Assembly: GCA_963576725.1 (NCBI GenBank)
Contig: OY755238.1
Span: forward strand, 27,248,334 to 27,312,333
DNA: 64,000 bases
Direction of reading: 5' to 3'
Origin: Azorinus chamasolen
Lineage: Eukaryota > Mollusca > Bivalvia > Cardiida > Solecurtidae
Part shown: positions 1-10,776 of the stretch, one piece after another
How the letters are laid out: each line of letters begins with the position of its first letter
Position numbering within the stretch: position 1 is the stretch's first letter
Position numbers and translations under genes: made by a program
The notes under the pieces: model-generated
Told to the model about the DNA's origin: nothing
Databases searched by the model: none
The model's input: the letters and a program-made list of their open reading frames with translations, nothing else

Positions 1-155
1 TATAGTGCAGTTATTTTAGAAAGTAAAGGAACATATCTTTCAAATTCCACTAGCAAACAGAGCAGACCCTGATCAGACGGCTCCTACAGCAGCCGCCTGA
101 TCTGGGTCTACTCTGTTTTCAAATGCACGAAAACACGTTTATATGAAGGAAAATG
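1..155 (-). repeat. Family 1 MITE, cut by window edge
   Basis: The hairpin (CAGAGCAGACCCTGATCAG arm) and the inner right part of family 1 are present in reverse orientation. The outer end at about 150 is degenerate (GAAGGAAAATGTTAG), and the other end lies outside the window. Confidence 0.75.
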
Positions 156-411
156 TTAGTTGTATGCTTTAACTACAATTAACGACTATCATAAATTACG
201 TTAATTTTGGTTGTACGATCTTTCATAAAACGGACCCTTGATCTCTGCATAACAGAAATACAATTCTATCTACCATAATCCTCATTAGTATTTGGACATT
301 ACTAAGCCACTTTGTAAAGATGAATAATTCACTTAGGTGACAGACTAGCAAATAGTGAAAATGGGCAGTTTGATCTCGGTCGGCACTATTTGCCAATTTT
401 AGTCTGAATAC

Positions 412-639
412 TTAACACATTCCTCCTAGTGACGCATTTTGACTCCTCTGTATAAGTCACTTTCTGAAACCATTGTGATAAATAGAGCATTTGCTCGATA
501 GGAGCAAATGCTCTATTTATCACAATGGTTTCAAAACTACGCAATTCTAAAATTCTCCTTTTCTATAGATAATGCTCCTTTTCGCTAGATTAATTCAAAG
601 AGGTTGGGTCTAAAAATAGCCTAGGAGAGAATGAGTTAA
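412..639 (-). repeat. Family 3 MITE
   Basis: Bounded by TTAA at 412-415 and 636-639. The centre is a long palindrome with AAACCATTGTGATAAATAG arms. The right TTAA also serves as the left TTAA of the next family 3 copy. Confidence 0.8.
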
Positions 640-1257
640 CCCATTACCTCATATGCTATTTTAGACCCAACTTTTTTTTTAATAAATCTACTGTAAAGGA
701 TCATTTACTAGAACAAGAGGGCCAGAATGGCCCTGATATCGCTCACCAGACAACAGAGGAGAAGATTTTCAAAGTGTTCACTATATGTTTCTATTGAAAA
801 CAAGCCGGCCCTGGGGCGGGGCCAATGTTGACCTCAGGAGTGTAATTTATATAACTTTTGTAGAGGACCTGAACATGATGCTATGTGCCAAATAAGAAAG
901 CTGAGAACATTCCAGTTTCAGAGAAGAAGATATTCAAAGTTTTCACTATATGTTTCTATAGAAAACAAAGCACCCCTGGGGCAGGGCTAATTTTGAACCC
1001 AGGGGCATAATTTATATAACTTTTGAAAGGGCCTACAGATGATGCTATGTGCCAAAGATGAAAGCTGAGAACCCTGTAGATTCAGAGGAGAAGATTTTTA
1101 AAGGTTCAAATTGTTGACGACTGACGTCGCACGCCGACGCACATCAGGCGATCACAAAAGCTCACCCTGAGCACTTTGCATAGGAGCAAATGCTCTATTT
1201 ATCACAATGGTTTCAAAAAGTGACATATACCGAGACTTAAATGAGGGAAAGGGTTAA
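636..1257 (+). repeat. Family 3 MITE interrupted by another repeat
   Basis: The family 3 left part (636-712) breaks off at the internal ACTAGA, and the right part resumes at about 1179 with the GGAGCAAATGCTC arm, ending at TTAA 1254-1257. The intervening 713-1178 is a different repeat. About 60 bp of the hairpin's left arm is missing. Confidence 0.65.
713..1178 (+). repeat. Short copy of the 150-bp tandem-core element
   Basis: Starts with a GAGGGCCAGAATGGCC palindrome, carries about two core units (TATGTTTCTATTGAAAAC, GACCYCAGGGGCATAATTTA) and ends with CACAAAAGCTCACCCTGA. The longer copy at about 20114-21009 has the same ends. It lies inside a family 3 MITE. Confidence 0.7.
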
Positions 1258-1411
1258 GACCGGTTCTACTGTAGACCCAATGTCATCCAGACTATGGAAT
1301 AATACACCAGTAGATATAATTATAGTTTCTGCCAAAGCAAAATAAATGTCCATTGATCACAATTCAACAAATCAATATTCATCAAGTCTTTACTTCAGAC
1401 ATGAGTATATA

Positions 1412-1659
1412 TTAACCCTTTACTCCATAATATTCATACAAAAAATTAATGACATCATAAATATTAATTTGATTATTTTTATACTTAAATATGAACACAA
1501 GATGTTTTTGCCAAGACAGAAGCTGTCGATTCAGATCTCTATTATTTCATAAGCAAACAGAGCAGACCCTGATTAAACGGCTCCTACAGGAGCAGTCTGA
1601 TCTGGGTTTTCTCTGTTTCACTAGGCACAGAAAGGTGTATTTATGGAGTAAAGGCTTAA
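1412..1659 (-). repeat. Family 2 MITE
   Basis: TTAA at 1412-1415 and 1656-1659, inner TGGAGTAAAGGCTTAA end, and a hairpin AACGGCTCCTACAGGAGCAG that has decayed on one arm. Confidence 0.8.
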
Positions 1660-1667
1660 GTACATGG

Positions 1668-1880
1668 TTAACCCATTCCCTCATATTGACGACTTTTGAC
1701 GACTCTGTAAAAGTCACTTTGTGAAACCATTGTGATAAATACAGCATTTGCGCTCTATTTATCACAATGGTTTCAAACTAGAAAATTCTAAACTTTTCCT
1801 TTTCTCTAGTTAATGCTCCTTTTCGGTAGATTTATTTAAAGAGGTAGGATCTAAAAATAGCCTATGAGGTAATGGGTTAA
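1668..1880 (-). repeat. Family 3 MITE
   Basis: TTAA at 1668-1671 and 1877-1880. The hairpin has lost its centre, reading GCATTTGCGCTC instead of GCATTTGCTCC. Confidence 0.8.
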
Positions 1881-2127
1881 ACCAATAGGAAAGGTCGGAT
1901 AAGATAAACTGCAGGTACCTGTGCTATAGAAACCTAGGAAGGTTGTATTTTGTATAGAATTAGTATAAACAAGCACATGATAAGCGCCATTGGTGATTAC
2001 ATGTTCTACCCGAGAGGTCAGCGACAGTGTCAAACAAACGATAGCTGTAGGATCCTGTACTACAAACCCTTTGCAAACAGACTGTCAGTGTATATATAAC
2101 ATTCCCCACAATTAATACATTACTACT

Positions 2128-2363
2128 TTACCTGTTGAATATTCATGTAAGAAATAATGACATAATGAATACATATTAGCTGATTTTTTATAACCGTAGA
2201 TGTGCATGGTATCGGTAGAAACTGCAGAGTCAGTCAGATCTAGATCTCAATTCATAAGCAAACAGAGCAGACCCTGATCAGATGGCTCCTAAAAGAGCAA
2301 ACTGATCTGGGCATACTGTTTGCAAGGCATGAAAAAGTATTTGTATGAGGGAAAAGCTTAATT
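2128..2363 (-). repeat. Degenerate family 2 MITE
   Basis: TTGAATATTCATGTAAGAAAT, AAACAGAGCAGACCCTGATC and GAGGGAAAAGCTTAA mark a reverse family 2 copy. The left TTAA is not preserved. Confidence 0.65.
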
Positions 2364-2586
2364 CTTTATGCCTATTTGCGCCTATAAAACAGAGCAGATC
2401 CAGATCAAAAAGCTCCTATATAGGGAGCCATCTCATTGGGGTCTGCTGTTTGCTTATGGAATTATATATATATATCATATATTGAACCTTGTACATAATG
2501 CCATAACAAAAGTTCATTTTATTAAAATATTCATAATGTCATTATTATTTTCAAACAAGAACATTCTTCAGGGAAAGGGTTATGTT
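2361..2586 (+). repeat. Degenerate family 2 MITE
   Basis: Begins at the TTAA that closes the previous copy and ends near GGGAAAGGGTTATG. The hairpin AGCTCCTATATAGGGAGC is imperfect. Two copies in opposite orientation therefore meet at one TTAA. Confidence 0.65.
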
Positions 2587-2910
2587 GAATTTTAACAAGA
2601 GTCGTGTGCAGCGCCAACGCTCGTCTGATTTGGTGCTTGTCCAGCTAAATTAAACATTTTTGAAAAATATAAAAGGCCATAACTCCAAAATTTTGAAATC
2701 AAGAGTTATGGTTCTTATGTAGGGGCCTTCCCTTCAATGAGATCTACTAACCTATGAAGTTTTATGTTGATAACTCTTATACCTTTCGAGTAATGAGCTA
2801 CATTAAAAAATTTGCACACTGCCAACAATGCCTACGACCCTGTAATCACAATAGCTCGATTTTTCTTCAAAACAGACAAGCTAAAAATGAAATGTTTCAT
2901 CCTCGGTTAA
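2587..2910. other. No recognised feature
   Basis: AT-rich sequence with no coding, RNA or repeat signature that I recognise. Confidence 0.5.
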
Positions 2911-3010
2911 TTAACCCTTTCCTTCATATAAACGTCTTTCCATGCATTAGCAAACAGAGTAAACACAGATAGGAGCCATCTTATCAGGGTCTACTCTTTT
3001 TGCTTATGAA
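2911..3010 (+). repeat. Truncated family 1/2 MITE
   Basis: TTAACCCTTTCCTTCATATAA left end and hairpin remnant; sequence identity to the family stops after the hairpin. Confidence 0.6.
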
Positions 3011-3323
3011 GACAATTTTGTATATTCATAAAGGGGTCACATAAGAGGAAATTCGCAGTAATATAAATGTGTTATGATGTGCACATCTAGCTATATAGAG
3101 GTGGTAGTAAATCAGTTAACTCAACTGTGTATGAAACATTTAGAAGTGATCTTGCAACAGACATCTGCATTTAAGCTACCAACTGTCCTAAGTGACCATT
3201 AACAGAAGTCTAATTCTGGGTCTTTAGAGCAGATGGTAGGTTAATGAAGGCCAAATAAATACAGCAAGCTCCTTTACGTTTGTCATGTATTAAGCAACAA
3301 CCTGCTTAATAACTAATTCCATC
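3011..3323. other. No recognised feature
   Basis: No ORF, repeat or RNA signature recognised. Confidence 0.5.
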
Positions 3324-3500
3324 CTAGACTATTTTTAGACCCAACCTCTTTGAATTAATCTACCGAAAAGGAACATTAACTATAGAAGAGAAGAAGTTTT
3401 AGAATTGTGTAGTTTTGAAACCATGGAGCAAATGCTCTATTAAGCACAATGGTTTCAAAAAGTGACTTTTACAGAAACACCAAAATGTGTCAATATGCAT
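3324..3500 (+). repeat. Family 3 MITE with deleted hairpin half
   Basis: Contains ACCCAACCTCTTTGAATTAA, GTTTTGAAACCATGGAGCAAA and the ACAATGGTTTCAAAAAGTGA arm. Most of one hairpin arm is deleted and both terminal TTAA sites are lost. Confidence 0.65.
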
Positions 3501-3523
3501 TTGAGACTCCTATGAATGATCGC

Positions 3524-3755
3524 TTAACCTTTTTCCTCATATAAATGCTTCTTCACATATTTGCAAATCCAGATCAGACGCTTCATATAGGAGCTGTTTG
3601 ATCAGGGTCTGCTATTTGCATATGAAAATTATCATAACCCCGCTGTACAGTTTCTATCAGTACCCAAAGATCCCGTGTATATACATGTATGCCATTATAA
3701 AAATCAAGCTGATGTCATCATTTCTTACATGAATATGCAACAGGAAGAGAGTTAA
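3524..3755 (+). repeat. Family 2 MITE
   Basis: TTAA at 3524-3527 and 3752-3755. The second TTAA is shared with the next element. Confidence 0.7.
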
Positions 3756-4001
3756 CACTTTCCCTGTTCTATGTTTATTCCAAATTTCAATACCTACTGA
3801 GTAATCATGCACATTCTAGTTATAATGAAATATGGTATGTGGAACATTGTAGCCATTTTAGAAACTAAAGAAACAGATCTATCAAATTCCATAAGCAAAC
3901 AGAGCAGACCTTGATCAGACAGCTCCTATAGGAGCCGTCTGATCTGGGTCTACTCTGTTTGCAAAGGCATGAAAATACGTTTATATAAGGGAAAGAGTTA
4001 A
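3752..4001 (-). repeat. Family 1 MITE
   Basis: TTAA at 3752-3755 and 3998-4001, hairpin AGCTCCTATAGGAGC, outer end GGGAAAGAGTTAA. Abuts the preceding copy through a single TTAA. Confidence 0.8.
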
Positions 4002-4305
4002 GACAGGTTCTACTGCACATGTAAACCAGCATCCTTTCTTTTTCAACATCGAAAGAAATCTTCCTTTCGACTGTTTTACTTCAAAGTTCCTATGAAACAA
4101 GAATGTCATCAATATTTTACATCCAATATGGATTTGAAGGGAAAACAAACCTGCATTGGTTTTCATTTAGAGATTCATAAACGAATTAGCTTTAATCACA
4201 GTATTATTGTATGTACATATTGTATACATGTACACTATACATATATAGACTAAATAAAATTAACAAGAGCACAGCAAGCCGATACCAGAACTTGTCCATT
4301 AATGT
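4002..4305. other. No recognised feature
   Basis: AT-rich, with an alternating TACATATTGTATACATGTAC stretch near 4210; nothing else recognised. Confidence 0.5.
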
Positions 4306-4534
4306 TTAACCCTTTACTCCATAAATACACCTTTCTACACCTATGAAAACAGATTAGGCCCAGATCAGACGGCTCCTATGGGAGCCGTCTGATCAGGGTC
4401 TGCTCTGTTTATGATATAATATAGATATGATTATAATTTCTGCCATTGACAAAAACTTCTGCATCCATGGTTTTAAAACAAACTAATATTCATGATGTCA
4501 TAATTTCTTAAATATCCAACAGGGAAAGGGTTAA
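4306..4534 (+). repeat. Family 2 MITE
   Basis: TTAA at 4306-4309 and 4531-4534, hairpin GGCTCCTATGGGAGCC, and an A/A mismatch in the hairpin arms (CCCAGATC against GATCAGGG). Confidence 0.8.
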
Positions 4535-4589
4535 GACTCTTTGACACTGCAGATTATTACTAAGCTAACTTTTTATAATAGTATATGAA

Positions 4590-4753
4590 CACATGAATAT
4601 TTGGTCATGGCATAAACTGTAGAATCAGGTCTATTTTATTCCATTAGCAAACAGAACAGACCCTGATCAAACAGTTTCTACAGCAGCCTTCTGATCTGGG
4701 TCTTCTCTTGTTTGAAACCATGCTGAAGGTGTATTTATGGAGAAAGTGTTAAA
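4590..4753 (-). repeat. Truncated family 2 MITE
   Basis: Carries AACTGTAGAATCAGGTCTAT, a decayed hairpin and a TATTTATGGAGAAAGTGTTAA end. Confidence 0.65.
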
Positions 4754-5020
4754 TATGCAGGACTGACTATGGCCCCTTACCAGATTGCAGTCGTTTCCAT
4801 GGTGAACAAGTTAGTGAAGGTGTACAGACATAGCCGTACTGTTGTTGAAATAGTGACAAAATGTCTGAGTTTTTGCACAGCAACAATGCTAACTTTGACC
4901 ATGACACCAAGGTCATGGCAATACCTCGACTTCCTTTTTCTTTGAAAAAGAGTGGAGCTATCAATGAGTCAGAATTTATCTATATGCTGTTATATGCTAC
5001 TTCACATTTCCCAAAACTCT

Positions 5021-5207
5021 TTAACCCTTTCCTCCATAAATACGCCTGTCTATGCCTCTGTAAAAATCATAGGAGCAAATGCTCTATTTATCACAATGGT
5101 TTCAAACTGCAAAATTCTAAAAAAAAATTCCCTTTTCTCTAGTTAACGCTCCTTTTCAGTAGATTTATTCAAGATGGTTGGATCTAGCCTATGGGGGAAT
5201 GGGTTAA
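5021..5207 (-). repeat. Chimeric MITE: family 2 end joined to family 3
   Basis: TTAA at 5021-5024 and 5204-5207. The first 45 bp are family 2 (TTTCCTCCATAAATACGCC). After that the sequence is family 3 in reverse (ATAGGAGCAAATGCTCTATT onward) and ends with a family 3 GGGGGAATGGGTTAA terminus. Confidence 0.7.
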
Positions 5208-6074
5208 ATATATATATATATATGACAAAGGTCAGAGACAACAGGCCATATAAATATTTGCAAACAGTGTAGACCCAGTTCAGCCTCATTCTTAGAAAGA
5301 AAAGTGCTTAGTTCACTTTCAACAAACTGTACACCTCTATGTTCATGAAGCAATATGGATTACTTTGCCATCAAATTCTAAACTTAACCCTTTCACTTGT
5401 TTCCAAATCAACAGGGGTCATCTACTCATCATCAACATCCTCCATATGAGGACTCAAAAAAGGTTATCAAGATATAAATTGGAAACCATTCTGTCTAATG
5501 ATGGACCAACCAATCGACCGACCGACAAATCGACCGACCAACATGAGCACAGTAATATACCTCCTATATTTTTTTTCAGAAAGGAAGTAAAGAAACTGAG
5601 CAGTCAACTGCATTCACAGCTCAAAATTATTTCTTTCATATATTACTTTTTTAGCAATGAAAAGCACCAGTCATTCTATCCTGTTATATAAGGAGGTAAG
5701 ACGACACTGCCCAACAGAACTAAACAATGAAACAAACATAAGACTTTGATGGAAACTTTTATCTACAAAAATTAGCTTGAACACAATATAAAACAGGTGT
5801 ATAGCTGGTCATCTTAATCCATAACTACATGTACTTACCTCATCTGGATCCAAACTGTTTGCAAAGTTACCAAAAATACAAATATATCATAAGTTGATAA
5901 AAGCACTGAAGTGTTCAGTCAAATTAATTACAAATCAGATGCAATACTAGCCTGTCCCCTGTTAATTGCAGATATAACTGGCATGATTATATAAACAGTA
6001 TTGATCTAATAAACCCATGTCTAGCCAGAACCTTAGCTGTTTACCATCTGCAAATGTCTAAAAAATCAAACAAA
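5208..6074. other. No gene recognised; short CGACC repeat
   Basis: Contains a (TA)n run at 5207-5223 and a CGACCGAC-rich simple repeat at about 5513-5540. The 108-codon open frame at 5365-5691 resembles no family I recognise and spans the simple repeat. Confidence 0.5.
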
Positions 6075-6488
6075 TTAACACATTCCCTCATAGGCTATTT
6101 TCAGACCCAACCTCTGAATAAATCTACTGAAAAGGAGCATTTACTAGCCAAAAGAAAAATGTTAGAATTGTGAAGTTCTGAAACTATTGTGATAAATAGA
6201 GCATATGCTCCTATGGAGCAAATGCTCCATTTACACAATGGTTTCATAAAGTGACTTTTACACAGACATAGAAAGGTGTATTTATGGAGGAAAGACCTTT
6301 TAATACCTTTGCAAAGAGAGTAGACCCAGATCAGATTGCTCCTGTAGGAGCTGTCTCATCAGGGTCTACTCTGTTTGCTTATGAAATAATATCCGATTCT
6401 CCAGTTTCTGTCATGACAAACCTTGTTCAAAGTACCATTATGAAAAAGAAGTTAATCACAATCTAATATTCATGAAGTAAAGGATTAA
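6075..6488 (+). repeat. Composite MITE: family 3 fused to family 2
   Basis: TTAA 6075-6078 opens a family 3 element with palindrome around 6190-6245. At about 6265 it passes into a reversed family 2 end (AAAGGTGTATTTATGGAGGA) and then a forward family 2 hairpin and right end closing at TTAA 6485-6488. No TTAA is retained at the internal joins. Confidence 0.65.
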
Positions 6489-7300
6489 ACATTCAAAGAA
6501 CATAATGAAATTGTTGTATGAACTGTTTAACTGTCTATCATATTGATGTTTATAATGTTCATGAAAAAATGTCCGGCTATCATATCACAGTCTTCAGCAA
6601 AATATCAGCATCTATAAACACATGTCACATCCGTGCAGATCAGAAACCCAGATATGAAGCATAATTTTTTGTCAAGAATGGCTCCTTTATTTCTTAACCA
6701 AATCATATGCCATTATCATTCTGAAAGAGTGAGTGAGCGAGTTGGGTTATACTGCACCACAACACTATATAAGTATTTTGGCTATATGGCACCCAGACAG
6801 GACAAAAATTGCCATACCCTCATAACATTTACATCGAAATAAAATATGGGGTATGGATCCAGAAACTTAACCCCTGCTGGAGAAACTCCAGTTTAAGTTA
6901 AACCCTTATTCGTCGCCTCTAACCATCATGCAAAGGGGAAGCAGTGGTACCCATTCTTGTGCCATTCAGACAGGCCATTCTTAAGAACAGTAAAGAACTG
7001 TCTAAGAGTGGTAACAACACAGTGTTTGGTGAAGAAATAATGATTCTATTATTTGAACATGCTCCTTTATTTATCAATGGCCCTGTTGCATACAGAACAG
7101 TCGGATCAAGTCCTTCACTGCTTGATTCTATTCCATCCTGCAATTTCATTATCCTATCAAAAGTAACAGCAAATATATCACATACTATAAGCCTGAGAAC
7201 ATGATCGAGACCAGCCATGAGCAAACATACCTATTGACCGTGCAAAACCAGATCAGCTCCGAACAGAGCCGTACAAAAGTGAGTACAAAAGTGAGTACAA
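6489..7300. other. No gene assigned; frame open on both strands
   Basis: The interval 6919-7224 is open on the minus strand (101 codons), with an overlapping plus-strand frame at 6944-7204. Part of it (AAGAGTGGTAACAACACAGT, GTTTGGTGAAGAAATAATGA near 7000) matches a family 5 arm, so at least some is repeat. No protein family is recognised on either strand. Confidence 0.4.
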
Positions 7301-7304
7301 AGGA

Positions 7305-7475
7305 TATCTAAACCTTATCCTCATACTGATAACTTTACGTACCTATGAAAGCAGAGTAGACCAAGATCAGATACGGAAACTCCTGTAGGAGCTGTCTGAT
7401 CAGGTTAGGTGCAGTCCATTAATATTCTTGCAGTAATAAATTCTTCATTTAATATTCACATGGGAAACCTTATTC
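7305..7475 (+). repeat. Degenerate family 2 MITE
   Basis: AAACCTTATCCTCATACTGA, hairpin ACTCCTGTAGGAGCTGTCTG and TTCACATGGGAAACCTTA indicate an old family 2 copy with no intact TTAA. Confidence 0.55.
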
Positions 7476-7688
7476 TAACTCTTTGCACGCTAGCGGCGAA
7501 ATTGTGATTACCTATGCAAACAGTTTGGATCCAGATGAGACGCCGCATAATGCGGCGTCTCATCAGGATCCAAACTATTTGTCATCTTGACAATATTTTT
7601 GCCAAAAAAATGAGAGAAAGTTTATTTAAGAATTGAAGCAGATGACAATTGTTGCAGACGAAAAATTACTTAGCGTGCAAAGAGTTAA
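7475..7688 (+). repeat. Family 4 MITE
   Basis: Terminal repeats CTCTTTGCACGCTA and TAGCGTGCAAAGAG. Right TTAA at 7685-7688; the left one is mutated to CTAA. Central palindrome GATGAGACGCCGCAT / ATGCGGCGTCTCATC, flanked by TTTGGATCC arms. Confidence 0.8.
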
Positions 7689-7824
7689 AATCATTCATTA
7701 GAAGACACTCCCTATCTAACTAGAACTCATTAGAATAATCTCTCTAAGGTGAAGAACAATAGCTTAGCTTAGAAATAAACTTTAGATCAATTAGTATTCC
7801 TCTTTAAAACCTAAAGTTCTGCCC

Positions 7825-8030
7825 TTTTACCTTTTCCTTCATATAAACACCTTTCATGCCTTAACAGAGTAGATCCAGATCATATGGCTCCTATAGGAGC
7901 CATATGATCTGGGTCTACTTTGTTTGCTTATGAAATCATATAATATCCTACTAATACCAAATTACTGAGTACATGTATAAAGTATATACATGTATACCAC
8001 CACAAAAATGCAGCTGATAAATATTCATCA
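7825..8030 (+). repeat. Degenerate family 1/2 MITE with perfect hairpin
   Basis: Hairpin GATCATATGGCTCCTATAGG with matched arms and no A/A mismatch. The ends are decayed. Confidence 0.65.
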
Positions 8031-8327
8031 AATGAAATATGTTTATACTAAATGTACTATACTTTTATATGTCATAATGTGTAAAGCCAGAGGCTGGGTT
8101 GCATGCAAAGTAGCTGAAATGGGTCTAAATTGGGTGAACACTGATCACAAAGCTCGGAAGGTATCTTTGCTCATAGTATAGCTCCTATAAGATCTTTAGT
8201 AGTTTTTTCTTCTTGAATAAAGAAACAAATCTTGTATGCCTGAACAATACACAGCATGCCAAATCAAGACAAACACAATACACAAGTTCACGCTTTGAAT
8301 GCTGAAATACACAATGGTCACTCATTG

Positions 8328-8626
8328 TTAACCCTTTACTCAATAAATACGCCTTTCTACACCTATGATAGCAGAGTAGACCCTGATCAGACAGCTCCTA
8401 TAGGAGCCGTCTGATCAGAGTCTGCTCTGTTTGCCTATGAAATATGCATATAATGCTCCTGCACCTGCACGTTACACAAAACACCGATGATGATGATGAT
8501 GATAATGATGATGATGACTCTACAGGCCAAAATTCTCTGTGTTCATATGCTATTATATAAATGAATCAAATTAATATTCATGACGTTGTTATTTCTTATA
8601 TGAATATTCATGGAGTAAAGAGTTAA
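8328..8626 (+). repeat. Family 2 MITE
   Basis: TTAA at 8328-8331 and 8623-8626. Hairpin AGCTCCTATAGGAGCCGTCT and right end CATGGAGTAAAGAGTTAA. A (GAT)n microsatellite at 8488-8517 lengthens this copy. Confidence 0.8.
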
Positions 8627-8753
8627 ACAGCGGAGTCCAATCAGTATGATATAGGATCAAAACAAATATCAATAGCAAACAGTGCAGAGTCAGATGTTGG
8701 ATCAGGAGTCTGGGTAAACACTGTTTGAAAACATTTTGCCTACATTCAAATAG

Positions 8754-9020
8754 TTAATCCTTTACTCCATAGATCACCTTTCTACACATTTGCAAACAGA
8801 ATAGACCTAGATCACACGGCTCCTATAATAGGAGCCGTGTAATAGGGTCTGCTCTGTTTGCTCATGATATAATATAGATAATATTCTACAGTTTCTGCAA
8901 TGGCCAAACATTCTTGTGTCCATGTGCAGTGAATGAGTTATAACAATTCATCTGATAAGTATTCCTGATTGCTTTTAATTAATATTTCTTTCATGGATAT
9001 TCATAAACTAAAGGGTTTAA
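8754..9020 (+). repeat. Family 2 MITE
   Basis: TTAA at 8754-8757 and 9017-9020. Hairpin CACGGCTCCTATAATAGGAG. Confidence 0.8.
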
Positions 9021-9136
9021 CAAAGTCTTCGGCACAAAACTCTCAATGCTGTCAATTATAATAGCTCAGCTTGTCAAACGGATTCTGATTTTCACATCTA
9101 TTTCTCTGATTTTTTAATCAGATAATTCACTCTATA

Positions 9137-9365
9137 TTAACCCTTTTACCTGACAGCTATGCATTTTTCATGCCTTCGCAAAAAGAGTAGACCTAGATCA
9201 GATGACTCCTGTTTGAACCATCTGCATCGGGTCTACTCTGTTTGCTTATTGAATTACCGGGGTATATAGGTCACAATCATGGCCAAAAATGTTCCTTCGT
9301 TCATATATTATAAAACTTTATATCTCATTCCTTCTTACATGAATATTCATGAGATAGAGGGTTAA
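9137..9365 (+). repeat. Family 2 MITE
   Basis: TTAA at 9137-9140 and 9362-9365. One arm of the hairpin centre is decayed (GACTCCTGTTTGAACC). Confidence 0.75.
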
Positions 9366-9369
9366 GGAA

Positions 9370-9806
9370 AACAGAAAAGCAAACTAGAACTATCACTAAA
9401 GATTATGGAATACCCCCGCACAGCAGCCTTCATAGCAAATCCAAATACATGTACCCATGTTTCAAGCCAAAATGACCAAAAAAAACCCTCAAAATTCATG
9501 GGAAGATAATTCTGCAATGCTCAGCGGTAAACACATGAAAATTGTGTCTTGCACATCTACTATACATTGTTATTATGTATACAATATATGGAGTCAATAA
9601 CTTTTAAACTGAAGGAGGAGTTTGCGACCCCAGCTACTCATGTTCAAATACTGATGGGCTGCCCGACCGTCAGACAGGGTGATTCCAGTAAACCCCCTCA
9701 AAATAGTTGAGGGGGTATAAATATTTCTAGTCGTTTTTGACAGAGCATTGTTGTTCAAAAACCTTTTCATATAACCAGTTAACCACTATATAAAACTAAA
9801 TCCTAT
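9370..9806. repeat. Fragment of a bivalve-type dispersed repeat
   Basis: AACTAGAACTATCACTAAAG near 9385 recurs at about 42510, so this is a dispersed repeat. A hairpin ACCCCCTCAAAATAGTTGAG follows at about 9693. No coding potential seen. Confidence 0.5.
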
Positions 9807-10048
9807 TTAACCCATTCCCTCATATAAACACATTTTCACACCTTTGCAAACAGAGTAGACCAAGATCAGATGGCTCCAATAGGAGCCATCTGATCTGGGT
9901 CTGTCCTGTTTTTTATCATTATGGAACAATGTTGATCTGATTCTACAGTTTCTACCCGCCTGTCTGCATATGCCATTATAAACATCAGCTAATCAATAGT
10001 CATCATGGCATTATCTGTTACAAGAATATTGAACATGGAAAGGGTTAA
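9807..10048 (+). repeat. Family 1/2 MITE
   Basis: TTAA at 9807-9810 and 10045-10048. The hairpin arms pair fully (CAAGATCAG with CTGATCTGGG), unlike most copies. Confidence 0.8.
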
Positions 10049-10163
10049 TGAAATTGTATGAAAAAAATAATACAAATGTAAAGTACAGAACAACACGAGA
10101 CTAGAGGCTGACTACCTTCAAATCAAAGAGTAAAATCAATATTGTTAGAAAAAAACAACCACT

Positions 10164-10392
10164 TTAACCCATTCCCACTTAGGCTATTTTTAGATTCAAC
10201 CACTTTGAATGAATCTACCGAAAAGGAGCATTAACTAGAGAAAAGGAATATTTTAGAATTTTGTAGTTCGAAACCATTGTGATAAATAGAGCATTTGCTC
10301 CTATAGGAGCAAATGCTCTATTTATCACAATGGTTTCATAAAGTGACTTTTACAGAGGCATCTAAAGGCGTCAATATGCGGGAATGGGTTAA
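10164..10392 (+). repeat. Family 3 MITE, best-preserved copy
   Basis: TTAA at 10164-10167 and 10389-10392. Positions 10270-10337 form a perfect 68-nt palindrome centred on CCTATAGG. Serves as reference for the family. Confidence 0.85.
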
Positions 10393-10429
10393 CCTTCTGT
10401 ATAGACACTTCTCAGGCACATGAGAATTA

Positions 10430-10575
10430 CTGGTCATAGAAGAAACTGTAGGACATATCTCTATTATTTCATAAGAAAACAGAGCAGACCCTGATCAGAT
10501 GGCTCCTAGAGGAGCCTTCTGAACTGAGTACACTCTGTCTGCAAAGGCTTCGAAAGGCATACTTATACAGAGCAA
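10430..10575 (-). repeat. Truncated family 2 MITE
   Basis: AGAAGAAACTGTAGGACATA and GGCTCCTAGAGGAGCC; both outer ends are missing. Confidence 0.6.
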
Positions 10576-10579
10576 CAGA

Positions 10580-10770
10580 TAAATGTGTGTACTTAGATAA
10601 TAAAATTGTCAATTCTTCAACAAACCCTATGTTGTGACCGCTCTTTAGAATTGTCTCAAAGAGACAATTTTAAAGAGTGGTCACAACATAGTGTTTGGTG
10701 GAGAAATAAAGACTTCATTCTTGAAAATGTTTTAATTTACTCATCTTATCTGGACCTCTGTTTATAAAGT
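10580..10770 (+). repeat. Family 5 palindromic element
   Basis: A palindrome at 10619-10710 has arms CAAACCCTATGTTGTGACC and GGTCACAACATAGTGTTTG. The flanks (AGCAACAGATAAATGTGTG, TCTTATCTGGACCTCTG) recur at 17110-17310 and partly at 62945-63400. The right flank stops just before the stop codon of the SPATA2-like gene. Confidence 0.7.
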
Positions 10771-10776
10771 AAAGGA

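Noticed and set aside
5365..5691. 108-codon plus-strand frame
   Set aside because: Crosses a CGACC simple repeat and a MITE-like CCCTTTCAC start; no domain recognised.
6919..7224. 101-codon minus-strand frame considered as an exon
   Set aside because: The opposite strand is open too, part matches the family 5 repeat arm, and no protein family fits. A glycosyltransferase idea was dropped for lack of motifs.
9690..9720. GC-rich hairpin resembling a rho-independent terminator
   Set aside because: Eukaryotic sequence; the hairpin belongs to a dispersed repeat and has no upstream bacterial gene.
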